NCBI GenBank assembly: GCA_030838265.1
Contig: JAUTXA010000209.1
Location: 1 to 8,390, forward strand
Source of the DNA: Actinomycetota bacterium
Lineage (GTDB): Bacteria; Actinomycetota; Acidimicrobiia; Acidimicrobiales; BP-101
Length of the DNA: 8,390 nucleotides
Direction of reading: 5' to 3'
Each line of letters opens with the position of its first letter. Positions within the stretch are counted from its first letter, which is position 1. The translations under genes were made by a program, and so were the position numbers. Below are positions 1-6,487 of this stretch, piece after piece. The notes under the pieces were generated by a model. That model saw only the letters and a list, made by a program, of their open reading frames with translations. It did not search any database and was not told where the DNA came from.

Positions 1-824
1 TGAACGAGCAGGTGGACGCGTTCAACACCAAGGAGAACCTCACCAGCAAGGCCTACGCCGACGACCGGAACCTAGCGGCCCGCCAGGCCATCTACGCCTT
101 TCGCCGGCCGCCCCTCGACCTCCTCGACTGGGCCTGCGACCAATATCCCTGGGACGGGACCGAGCGGGTCCTCGATGCCGGCTGCGGCAACGGGGCCTAC
201 GAGCGTCGGCTGGCCGACCGGGTGGGCACCATCGTCGCCCTCGACCTCTCGCTGGGCATGCTGGCCAGCCTCGGCGCATCCGTCGATCGCGTCACCCCGC
301 TCGTCAACGGCGACGTGCAGGCCCTGCCCATCGCCGACAACTCGATCGACGTCGGGCTGGCCATGCACATGCTCTACCACGTGCCCGATCAACCCCGAGC
401 GGTGGCCGAGCTGCGGCGCGTCATCCGCCCCGGCGGGACCCTGGTCGCCCTCACCAACGGACGGGGCGACAAGGACGAGATGGACGAGCTCCTCCGCGAG
501 GCGGCCTCGACCGTGGCTGCTCATGAGATGCCGGCCCGGCCGCGCGCCGACTCCACCTTCGTGCTCGAGGACGGGGCCGTCATCCTCGGCACCGCCTTCG
601 ACGAGGTCGAGATGCGGGCCGTCGATGGTGAGATCGTGGTGACCGAGCCGGGCCCGGTCGTCGACTTCCTCCGCTCCATCGCCGCCTGGGCCGACCTCTA
701 CCTGCCCCCCGATGTGCGATGGGAGGCCGTGATGCACGTCGTCGAGTCGCTGCTGCACGACCGCATCGAGACCGAGGGCGAGTTCCGGATCACCACCCGA
801 GCCGGCGTCCTGCTGGCCCGCTGA
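1..824 (+). CDS. Class I SAM-dependent methyltransferase (5' end at or beyond window edge)
   Basis: Predicted cytoplasmic enzyme that moves a methyl group from S-adenosylmethionine to an unknown small-molecule substrate. Counting from the GTG at 12 (270 aa), motif I VLDAGCGNG is at residues 53-61, the acidic residue that binds the SAM ribose is D78 in VALDLS, GDVQALP is at 100-106, LYHVPD at 121-126, and the post-motif RVIRPGGTLV at 136-145. This order and spacing match the Methyltransf_11 fold. The C-terminal 120 residues, which would carry substrate specificity, match nothing I recognise. Start: bases 1-2 are TG and continue in frame as Asn-Glu-Gln-Val, so an ATG or GTG beginning one base before the window would give MNEQVDAF. 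The GTG at 12 has no visible Shine-Dalgarno, so the gene probably begins at the edge or earlier. Its stop is 16 bp from the convergent whiB stop. The family is secure; the substrate is unknown. Confidence 0.88.
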   Translation, partial: NEQVDAFNTKENLTSKAYADDRNLAARQAIYAFRRPPLDLLDWACDQYPWDGTERVLDAGCGNGAYERRLADRVGTIVALDLSLGMLASLGASVDRVTPLVNGDVQALPIADNSIDVGLAMHMLYHVPDQPRAVAELRRVIRPGGTLVALTNGRGDKDEMDELLREAASTVAAHEMPARPRADSTFVLEDGAVILGTAFDEVEMRAVDGEIVVTEPGPVVDFLRSIAAWADLYLPPDVRWEAVMHVVESLLHDRIETEGEFRITTRAGVLLAR

Positions 825-840
825 GGAGCGGCGCCGGGGG

Positions 841-1101
841 TCAGGCCGACTTGCGACGCTGGCGCACCATGCGCCGGCGCTCGCGCTCGGTGGCGCCGCC
901 CCACACGCCATCTCGCTCGCGGTTGGCCAGGGCGTACTCGAGGCACGCTTCACGAACCGGGCACTGGGCGCAGATGGCCTTGGCCGGCCCCGCCTCCTCA
1001 TCCGAGGGGGGATAGAAGATGTCGGGGTCGACTCCCCGGCAGGCTCCACGCTGCCGCCAGGAAAGGTTCATGGGTTGGATCACATCCTCGAGGACACTCA
1101 C
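841..1101 (-). CDS. WhiB-family iron-sulfur transcriptional regulator
   Basis: Small redox or nitric-oxide sensitive regulator; family members bind a [4Fe-4S] cluster and commonly act through the primary sigma factor. Read from the GTG at 1101 (86 aa), the four cluster ligands are C21, C44, C47 and C53 (spacing C-X22-C-X2-C-X5-C). They are followed by the family turn DGVWGG at 64-69 and a basic tail, ERERRRMVRQRR, at 72-83 that fits the DNA-contact end. The EYALANRERDGVWGG stretch resembles the WhiB2/WhmD branch more than WhiB1, but the paralogue is not assigned. No AT-hook as in WhiB7 is present. Start is uncertain: the GTG at 1101 has no Shine-Dalgarno. The ATG at 1071 (76 aa, starting MNLSWRQRGAC) has GAGGA at 1085-1089, about 13 nt upstream, which is rather far. 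Both starts keep all four cysteines. The gene follows the Liv operon on the same strand after a 115-nt gap. Confidence 0.93.
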   Translation of the reverse strand: MSVLEDVIQPMNLSWRQRGACRGVDPDIFYPPSDEEAGPAKAICAQCPVREACLEYALANRERDGVWGGATERERRRMVRQRRKSA

Positions 1102-1149
1102 GACGGTTGGTCACTACCCGAGCGGCCGATCCGCTATTCGGGCAATGGT

Positions 1150-1193
1150 TGGGGATTCTGGAACAACGCAGGAACGGTCGTCCAGATTCCCCA
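1150..1193. repeat. Long imperfect inverted repeat between livF and whiB
   Basis: Two 13-bp arms, 1150-1162 (TGGGGATTCTGGA) and 1181-1193 (TCCAGATTCCCCA), are inverted copies with a single mismatch (T1156 against T1187), separated by 18 nt. The repeat lies 24 nt past the livF stop and 49 nt before the whiB GTG. On the minus strand it could fold as a 13-bp stem and end the liv transcript, but no U-tract follows. It could equally be a two-half-site operator for whiB. The spacer holds two GGAAC copies 11 bp apart (1160-1164, 1171-1175), which may be chance. The repeat is directly visible; its role is inference. Confidence 0.6.
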
Positions 1194-1216
1194 CCGTGCG
1201 TGGTGGAGAGGTCGCC

Positions 1217-1942
1217 TCAGGCGCCGAGGTAGGCGGCGCGGACCTTGGGATCGACGGCGATGTCAGCCGCTGTCCCTTCCGCGGCAATCGTCCCCGTCTC
1301 GAGGACGTAGGCCCGATCGGCGACGTCGAGGGCCAGATTGGCCAGCTGCTCGACGAGGAGGATGGTGGTGCCCTCCTTGGCCAGGGTGCGGATGATCTCG
1401 AAGACCTCGGCCACCAGCAGGGGCGCTAGCCCCAGCGACGGCTCGTCGAGAAGGAGGAACTGGGGGCGGGCCATCAGGCCCCGGCCCATGGCCAGCATCT
1501 GCTGCTCGCCGCCCGACAGGTAGCCGGCCGATTGGTTGCGACGCTCCCGCAGCACCGGGAAGCGGTCGTAGACCTCGTCGATCGAGGCCTGCAGGGATCG
1601 CCGATCGGGCCGGGTGTAGCCACCGAGCAGGAGGTTCTCCTCGACCGTCGACTGCGAGAAGACCCGCCGGCCTTCGGGCACATGGGCCATGCCCATGCGG
1701 GCGATCACATGGGCCGCCTTGTGCTCGATCCGCTTGCCGAGGAAGGTGATCTCGCCCTCGACCGTCTTCAGCAGCTCGCTGACCCCGGAGACCGTCTTGA
1801 GGGTGGTCGACTTCCCGGCCCCGTTGCCACCGATGATGGTGACGACTTCGCCCTCGTTCACGTTGAACGAGATGCCGTTCAAGGCGCGGGCTGCGCCGTA
1901 ATAGACCTTCAGGTCGCGCACTTCGAGGATGGAGTCGCTCAT
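1217..1942 (-). CDS. livF: LivF-type ATP-binding protein of Liv/HAAT ABC importer
   Basis: Cytoplasmic ATPase subunit (241 aa, usual for LivF) that pairs with the LivG domain to power solute import. Walker A GGNGAGKST is at residues 38-46. The LivF hallmark VPEGRRVFSQSTVEENL is at 88-104, the ABC signature LSGGEQQ at 142-148, Walker B FLLLDEPSLGL at 162-172, and the C-terminal AYLG at 237-240. The H-loop position is Gln199 in LLVEQL, as in Escherichia coli LivF, so it is not a defect. The ATG at 1942 overlaps the livMG stop in an ATGA arrangement, which implies translational coupling; only weak upstream purine sequence is present. The reading frame stays open upstream to 2434, but that part only shadows the livMG gene. 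It is the last gene of the operon; the inverted repeat at 1150-1193 follows. Confidence 0.95.
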   Translation of the reverse strand: MSDSILEVRDLKVYYGAARALNGISFNVNEGEVVTIIGGNGAGKSTTLKTVSGVSELLKTVEGEITFLGKRIEHKAAHVIARMGMAHVPEGRRVFSQSTVEENLLLGGYTRPDRRSLQASIDEVYDRFPVLRERRNQSAGYLSGGEQQMLAMGRGLMARPQFLLLDEPSLGLAPLLVAEVFEIIRTLAKEGTTILLVEQLANLALDVADRAYVLETGTIAAEGTAADIAVDPKVRAAYLGA

Positions 1943-3876
1943 ACGTGCTCGTCGGTGCCGAGGTAGGCCTCGATGACGCGGCGATCGTGGCGCACCTCTT
2001 CGGGCGAGCCCTCGGCGATCTTGATGCCGTAGTCGATGACCGAGACGGTGTCGGAGAGGCCCATGACCAGATCCATGTGGTGCTCGATGAGCAGGACGGT
2101 GATGCCGGCGTCGCGCACCCGGCGAATGAGCGCGACCAGCTCGTGGATCTCGGTGGGGTGCAGACCGGCGGCCGGCTCGTCGAGGAGCAGCAGACTCGGG
2201 TCCGAGGCGAGAGCCCGGGCGATCTCGAGTCGGCGCTGGTCGGCGAACGGCAGCGTCGAGGCCTCGGCCAGCCCCTTCTCGGCCAAGCCGACGAACTGCA
2301 GCATCCCCCACGCCTTGTTCCGGATCCGCCGTTCCTCGACCCAGTTCAGGCCCGAGATCGAACGCAGCAGGCTGCCCTTCGACCGGCTGTGGGCGCCCAC
2401 CATCACGTTCTCGAGGATGGACATGCGCCGCCACACCTGCAGGTTCTGGAAGGTGCGGGCGATGCCCAGGGCGTTGCGCTTGTGCGTCGACAAGTCGTTG
2501 ACGATCTCGCCGTTGACGGTGATTCGGCCCGCCGTCGGCTCGTAGATGCCGGTGATGACGTTGACGAACGTCGACTTGCCCGAGCCGTTGGGCCCGATGA
2601 GGGCGTGGACCGTCCCCCGCTTGACGCTGATGTCGAGCTCGGAGAGGGCGGACAAGCCGCCGAAGCGCTTGGTCAGCCCGGTGACCTCGAGCATCGGCGT
2701 GTCGTCGCTGCCCAACGAGCGCGATCGGGGGAGCGTGAGCTCAGCCGGCAGATCGGGCACGACGACGGATCTGACCCGGGCCCGACCCTTCTGGACTTGC
2801 TTGCGCTGGAAGTCCCGGACGGCCTTGCGCATGTTGCCGACAAGCCCCTCGGGCGCAGTGGCGACGCCGATGATCCCGAGCGCACCGAAGAGCAGGCCGT
2901 TGTACTCCCGGAAATGCTCCTGCACCCACCGCAGCCCGAAGCCGAAGGTGATGCCGATGGCGCCGACGACCGGGCCGGCGATGGTGCCGATGCCGCCCAG
3001 GACGATGATCACCAGATAGCGGAACGACTGGGTCGACACGTTGCCGGCGGACCCGGCCGACACCGACAGGTAGCGGAGGGCCCCGATCCATCCCGCCACC
3101 GCCACGATGCCGGCGCTGAGGGCGAAGCTGGCCACCTTGTACCAGTAGGTGTTCACCCCGCTGCTGCGAGCCGCCAGCTCGCTCTCCCTGATGGCCATGA
3201 AGGCGCGGCCCCAGCGGCTGCGGGTCAGGTTCCACACGATGAAGATGGTGGCGAACAGAAAGATGACGGCGACGTAGTAGATCCCCGCCAAGGCGTTTCC
3301 CCGGGCGAGCAGGAAGTTGGTGGTGTCGGGGAACTTGTCGACCGAACGACCGCCCGCACCGCCGAGCTGGGCACTGGCCACGGTGATGATGGCCGGAATC
3401 AGGGTGCCGAAGGCGAGGGTGACGACGGTGAGGTAGAAGCCGCGCAGGTGGCAGCACATCAGGGCCAGCAGGGTGCCGAGGAGGGCACCGAAGGCGAAGG
3501 CCACGATGAAGCCGAACCAGGGAGCGTTCACCCCCAGGATCCCGCCCAGGATGTATGGCGTGAAGATGGCGCCCGCGTACCCGCCGGCCACGAAGAAGCC
3601 GAAGTGGCCCAACGACAGCAGGCCCGTGTACCCGAGCAGGATGTTGACGCCGAGGGCCGCGGCGGCGATGTAGAAGAACTCGATGCCGAGCGGGAGCCAG
3701 GCCCGGTTCTGGGCCTGCGAAGATCCGAACCACAGGGCGAACACGATCAGGACGACGACGGGGATGAACCGCACCAGCCCGCCCGGCGCGAAGCGACGAG
3801 CGGCCGGAGGCGCCATCGGGGTGCCCGGGGTGGCTAGGTCGTGGCCGGCCGCCACTTCGGAGCCGCTCTGGGCCAC
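1939..3876 (-). CDS. LivM permease-LivG ATPase fusion protein
   Basis: A 645-aa single polypeptide joining two Liv importer subunits. Residues 1-350 are a LivM permease. After a Pro/Ala-rich cytoplasmic tail, hydrophobic segments lie at about 36-52, 66-84, 94-112, 119-142, 147-166, 197-216, 247-266, 285-315 and 328-342. The motif GYTGLLSLGHFGFFVAGGY is at 82-100. A charged linker (350-394) leads to a LivG ATPase: Walker A GPNGSGKST 428-436, Q-loop RTFQN 474-478, signature region LPFADQRRLEIARAL 542-556, Walker B LLLLDEPAAGL 562-572, H-loop H599, C-terminal EAYLG 636-640. The signature glycine is replaced by Ala545. The GTG at 3876 directly follows the livH TGA and has a strong Shine-Dalgarno (GGAGAAGG, 3882-3889, 5-nt spacing), which fixes the start. 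An internal ATG at 2694 lacks a ribosome site. Permease-ATPase fusions of this family occur in other actinobacteria, so a sequencing artefact is unlikely. Confidence 0.95.
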   Translation of the reverse strand: MAQSGSEVAAGHDLATPGTPMAPPAARRFAPGGLVRFIPVVVLIVFALWFGSSQAQNRAWLPLGIEFFYIAAAALGVNILLGYTGLLSLGHFGFFVAGGYAGAIFTPYILGGILGVNAPWFGFIVAFAFGALLGTLLALMCCHLRGFYLTVVTLAFGTLIPAIITVASAQLGGAGGRSVDKFPDTTNFLLARGNALAGIYYVAVIFLFATIFIVWNLTRSRWGRAFMAIRESELAARSSGVNTYWYKVASFALSAGIVAVAGWIGALRYLSVSAGSAGNVSTQSFRYLVIIVLGGIGTIAGPVVGAIGITFGFGLRWVQEHFREYNGLLFGALGIIGVATAPEGLVGNMRKAVRDFQRKQVQKGRARVRSVVVPDLPAELTLPRSRSLGSDDTPMLEVTGLTKRFGGLSALSELDISVKRGTVHALIGPNGSGKSTFVNVITGIYEPTAGRITVNGEIVNDLSTHKRNALGIARTFQNLQVWRRMSILENVMVGAHSRSKGSLLRSISGLNWVEERRIRNKAWGMLQFVGLAEKGLAEASTLPFADQRRLEIARALASDPSLLLLDEPAAGLHPTEIHELVALIRRVRDAGITVLLIEHHMDLVMGLSDTVSVIDYGIKIAEGSPEEVRHDRRVIEAYLGTDEHV

Positions 3877-4776
3877 TCAGACCTTCTCCACGTACGGCGT
3901 GCCGAAGATGCCCGTCGGCCGCACCACCAGGACGGCGAGGAACAAGGCGAAGATGACCAGCGGCTCGTAGCGTCCGGCGCCGGCCGACACCGTCTTGACG
4001 ACGGCCGACGTGAGGGCGATGGCAAACCCTCCGACGACGGCACCCCGAGTCGAGCCGAGGCCCCCCAGCACAGCGGCGATGAAAGCCTGGATGCCGAGCA
4101 AGTCGCCGTTCTCGAGCTTGACGAACAGCTTGGGCGCCAGCAGCACGGCGCCGACGGCGGCCAGCGCCCCGGCCAGGGCGAAGGTCGCCATCACGGTGCG
4201 AGTGGTGTTGATGCCCATCAACGAGGCCGTCTGGCGGTCCTGGGCCACCGCCCGGAACGCCCGTCCCGCCATCGTCCGGTTCTGCAGAACCTCGATCAGG
4301 AACATCAACAGCACGGCCGAGACGACGATGATGATGTCGGTCAGCGTGATCGGCACGCCCGCCACGATCGAGGCCTTCCAGCCGAAGACCGAGCCCGCCA
4401 GGTTCGGGAGCGCGTGGGGCTGAGCGTCGATCACGATGCCGATGACATCGACGGCAATGAGACCGACCGAGAAGGTCGTGAGGATCCAACCGACGTTGGT
4501 GGCTGGGTCGAACCGCCCGAGGGGCCGGATGGCAATGAGCTCGATGAGCATGCCGATGATGGCCGAGCCGATCACCGTGAGGATGAACGCCAGCCAGATG
4601 GGCAAGCCCTGCCTGGTCATGGCGTAGGCCATGTAGCCGGCGATGACGAGCATGGTGCCCTGGGCGAAGTTGACGATGCGCGTCGTCGAGAACACCAGGT
4701 TGTAGCCGAGCGCCACCAAGGCGAGGACTGACCCCACCGTCACGGTGGAGACAAGGATCTGGATGAACTTACCCAT
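3877..4776 (-). CDS. livH: LivH-type permease of Liv/HAAT ABC importer
   Basis: Integral membrane permease, 299 aa, the normal LivH length, expected to pair with the LivM half of the downstream fusion. The family motif NLVFSTTRIVNFAQG is at residues 26-40. The ATPase-contact loop GRAFRAVAQDRQTASLMGI is at 171-189, and AVLGGLGSTRGAVVGG at 235-250. Hydrophobic segments lie at about 8-28, 41-54, 59-82, 96-117, 138-163, 195-215, 229-260 and 271-286. The ATG at 4776 has GGAG at 4787-4790, 10 nt upstream, lying inside a small hairpin that could mask it. The gene is 33 nt downstream of the binding-protein gene and abuts livMG with no gap. Homology supports a branched-chain or other amino acid-type importer; the substrate cannot be read from this subunit. 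Confidence 0.95.
   Translation of the reverse strand: MGKFIQILVSTVTVGSVLALVALGYNLVFSTTRIVNFAQGTMLVIAGYMAYAMTRQGLPIWLAFILTVIGSAIIGMLIELIAIRPLGRFDPATNVGWILTTFSVGLIAVDVIGIVIDAQPHALPNLAGSVFGWKASIVAGVPITLTDIIIVVSAVLLMFLIEVLQNRTMAGRAFRAVAQDRQTASLMGINTTRTVMATFALAGALAAVGAVLLAPKLFVKLENGDLLGIQAFIAAVLGGLGSTRGAVVGGFAIALTSAVVKTVSAGAGRYEPLVIFALFLAVLVVRPTGIFGTPYVEKV
3882..3889 (-). promoter_or_regulatory. Shine-Dalgarno site for the livMG fusion
   Basis: GGAGAAGG on the minus strand, inside the last codons of livH and 5 nt before the GTG at 3876. It decides the start in favour of this GTG over the ATG at 3816, which has no ribosome site. It also implies that ribosomes ending livH can reinitiate at once, because the stop TGA and start GTG are adjacent. 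Confidence 0.75.
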
Positions 4777-4777
4777 G

Positions 4778-4790
4778 GGAGCTGCGCTCC
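4778..4790 (-). promoter_or_regulatory. Small hairpin covering the livH ribosome-binding site
   Basis: GGAGC and GCTCC form a perfect 5-bp stem with a 3-nt loop just before the livH ATG at 4776. The livH Shine-Dalgarno GGAG (minus strand, 4787-4790) is one arm of this stem, so folding would hide it. The stem is short and may be chance; it shares one base with the larger hairpin at 4790-4815, so the two could compete. Confidence 0.4.
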
Positions 4791-4815
4791 ACTGGGCGCC
4801 CGAGGGCGCTCAGTG
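4790..4815 (-). promoter_or_regulatory. Strong hairpin across the binding-protein stop codon
   Basis: On the minus strand the arms CACTGAGCGCC (4815-4805) and GGCGCCCAGTG (4800-4790) pair over 11 positions with one A/C mismatch, closing on a 4-nt CTCG loop. The TGA stop of the binding-protein gene (4812-4810) lies within the stem. No U-tract follows, so it is not a classic terminator. Structures between a binding-protein gene and its permease genes in other importer operons protect the upstream mRNA and reduce downstream expression; that role here is inference. Confidence 0.6.
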
Positions 4816-6345
4816 GATCTTGCACTCCTTGCCGAGCGTGCCGTCGGCGTGCTTGGTGCACTGGGTGCCGTAGTTGCCCCGGAGGATCTCGTCCATGAGC
4901 TCGGGGTGGGCCCGCTTGTTGCCGTCGAGCGTCGGCCGAACGAGGTGGGTGGGTCCGGCCGCCGTGCTCTCGAAGATGTGGCCGCTGCTCCACTCGACGC
5001 CGAGCTTGTAGGGAGGATCGGTCGTGACTGGGCCCGTGCCACCCCGCTCCATGGTGATCATGACGAGATCGTCCTTGGTGTGGGCGATGTGGCGATCCTT
5101 GGTGAAACCGAAGTCGATCGATGCGAACTTGATCTTGCCCATCGTCTCGATGCCCTCGACCACCTTGGCGTGTTCGGTCGAACCGGCCTTCTTCACGCCC
5201 TCGAGGATGGTGGCGAGGCCATCAGCGGGCACCTCCTCGCCGCCCGTCACCGTCTCATGCTGGTACTTCTTGGCCCACTCGGTGATTGGGAACCCGGGGT
5301 TGCCGATGAGGCCGCTGATGTGCCAGACCGTGTTGGTGCCGACCTTGGCGTCGGCCCCGGCCAGCTCGATCCAGCTCTTGTCACCGGTGCCACCGGCCGA
5401 GCCGATGATCTGCGGGTGCCACGAAGAACCCTTGGCCGTGGGGGTGTCGATGTAGGAGGCCTTGCGGGTGCCCAGCTCCTTCACGATGCCGGCCGTGTTG
5501 CCCGACAGGCCACCGATGAAGAGGCACTGGGGCTTCTGGGCCGCCAGCCGGTCGAGCTGGACGCCGTACGCCGACTCTTCGAGACGGAAGGTCTCGATGC
5601 CTGTCACGGTGAGACCGGCCGCGGCCGCCGTCTTCTTGAAGATCTTCACACCGTCGCCCTGCGAGTCGAGGACGGCGTCGTAGATGAGGGCCACGGTTCG
5701 GTACCCGCGGTCGTTGGCCGCATACTCCATGGCCACGGCCGAGGCTTGCTCGCCATTGTCGGAGAGCTGGAAGACGGATCGGCCCGGACCGTCGCCCGTC
5801 CCGGGATAGAGCTTGCTGGTGGAGTCGAGGTCGTTGAAGACCGAGATGACCGGCATGCCATCGCGCTTGATGAGGGGCAGGGTGCTCGGGTTGAACCCGG
5901 ATCCGAAGCACCACAGGATCCCCACTACCCCTTGGGAAACCAGGCTGTCGTAGGCCTTGGGTCCGTTGGTGGGGTCGGTGCCCGTATCGATGGCGATGAT
6001 CTGCACCTTGCGTCCCCCGATGCCCCCCGTGGCATTGAGCTGGGAGACGGCGGCGTTGGTCGAACGGTTCACGACCGAGCCGATGAACTTTCCGACACCC
6101 GAGAAGGGGGCGACCACGCCAATCTTGACGGTGTCGCCCGTGGGCCCAGGTGTCGTGCCCCCGTTGGCCTTCGAGCTGCCCTTGGCGCAGGCGGCGAGGA
6201 ATGAGCCGCCCACGGTGCTGAGGGCGATGCCCCCCATGCCGGCCTTGGTGGCCCATTCGAGGAACCGCCGCCGGGTGACCTCCGCCGCGACGAGCTCGTC
6301 CAGGCGAGCCTGCTTTGCTTCGAGTGCTTCCTGCTCCGGCGTCAT
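4810..6345 (-). CDS. Tat-exported lipoprotein, Liv-type (Peripla_BP_6) substrate-binding protein
   Basis: Extracytoplasmic receptor of the importer, 511 aa, longer than the roughly 370-400 aa usual for LivJ/LivK. A charged 23-residue N-terminus precedes a twin-arginine motif TRRRFLE (24-30). A hydrophobic stretch with a lipobox LAAC (50-53) follows, so export by Tat, lipidation on C53 and membrane anchoring are predicted. After a Gly/Ser/Pro linker (54-70) the type I periplasmic-binding fold begins at VKIGVVAPFSG (73-83), with GGIGGRKVQIIAID at 107-120 as in the family. The fold continues to about residue 455. A C-terminal tail (about 456-511) carries C496 and C508, which could form a disulfide. 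C146 and C274 lie in the fold. It is first in the operon, with the permease genes following after two hairpins. The ATG at 6345 is needed to include the Tat motif; upstream there is only a weak GGGGGA about 12 nt away. Ligand unknown: amino acid, amide or urea-like solutes are all possible. Confidence 0.93.
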   Translation of the reverse strand: MTPEQEALEAKQARLDELVAAEVTRRRFLEWATKAGMGGIALSTVGGSFLAACAKGSSKANGGTTPGPTGDTVKIGVVAPFSGVGKFIGSVVNRSTNAAVSQLNATGGIGGRKVQIIAIDTGTDPTNGPKAYDSLVSQGVVGILWCFGSGFNPSTLPLIKRDGMPVISVFNDLDSTSKLYPGTGDGPGRSVFQLSDNGEQASAVAMEYAANDRGYRTVALIYDAVLDSQGDGVKIFKKTAAAAGLTVTGIETFRLEESAYGVQLDRLAAQKPQCLFIGGLSGNTAGIVKELGTRKASYIDTPTAKGSSWHPQIIGSAGGTGDKSWIELAGADAKVGTNTVWHISGLIGNPGFPITEWAKKYQHETVTGGEEVPADGLATILEGVKKAGSTEHAKVVEGIETMGKIKFASIDFGFTKDRHIAHTKDDLVMITMERGGTGPVTTDPPYKLGVEWSSGHIFESTAAGPTHLVRPTLDGNKRAHPELMDEILRGNYGTQCTKHADGTLGKECKIH

Positions 6346-6379
6346 GTGTCTGGGATTCCCCCGAATGTGAGGTGGTGCT

Positions 6380-6436
6380 GCGGGTGTGGGTGGAATGGCG
6401 ACCGCTCCTGACCCCAGCGTCAGGTGGCGGGTGTGG
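6380..6436. promoter_or_regulatory. Inverted repeat flanked by direct repeats in the Liv operon leader
   Basis: The 142-nt gap 6346-6487 must hold the operon promoter if the operon is transcribed on its own. It contains a perfect 6-6-6 inverted repeat, CCTGAC (6407-6412) and GTCAGG (6419-6424). A 10-bp direct repeat GCGGGTGTGG lies on either side (6380-6389 and 6427-6436), 47 bp apart. These sites are 35-91 nt upstream of the binding-protein start, a fitting place for an operator. I cannot point to convincing -35 and -10 boxes. The repeats are visible; regulator binding is inference. Confidence 0.4.
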
Positions 6437-6450
6437 ACTGATGACCTCGG

Positions 6451-6470
6451 GGCCCCGGGTCCAGGGGGCC
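6451..6470 (-). terminator. GC-rich hairpin after the small membrane protein gene
   Basis: GGCCCC (6451-6456) and GGGGCC (6465-6470) form a perfect 6-bp stem with an 8-nt loop, 17 nt past the TAG stop at 6488. It is placed as a terminator would be, separating the upstream transcription unit from the Liv operon. No T-run follows on the minus strand, so it may be a weak or factor-assisted terminator, or chance in GC-rich DNA. Confidence 0.35.
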
Positions 6471-6487
6471 ATGGTCGATGGAAGGGG

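Noticed and set aside
72..1049. 325-codon minus-strand open frame across the methyltransferase and whiB
   Set aside because: It lies opposite a methyltransferase with clear SAM motifs and overlaps whiB out of frame; its composition is that of a shadow.
1160..1180. GGAAC elements as an ECF sigma factor promoter
   Set aside because: They point along the plus strand, where no gene follows, and no correctly spaced -10 element is present.
1191..1206. CCACC-N6-GGTGG hairpin just after livF
   Set aside because: Only a 5-bp stem with no T-run, and it overlaps the much longer inverted repeat at 1150-1193, which is the better candidate.
1943..2434. Upstream extension of the livF frame
   Set aside because: The added residues are Arg/Pro/His-rich and overlap the LivG domain. 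LivF homology begins at the ATG at 1942, which overlaps the previous stop as ATGA.
2692..2694. Internal ATG that could start a separate LivG protein
   Set aside because: No Shine-Dalgarno upstream, and the frame is continuous with LivM, so one fused product is favoured.
1945..3837. 630-codon open frame on the plus strand opposite livMG
   Set aside because: It is antisense to a gene with full permease and ATPase motifs. The translation is Asp/Gly/Glu/His-rich with no domain, which is typical of a shadow frame in GC-rich DNA.
2741..4489. 582-codon open frame on the minus strand overlapping livMG and livH in another frame
   Set aside because: The translation is an Arg/His/Pro/Gly-rich run without any motif, and it overlaps two well-supported genes.
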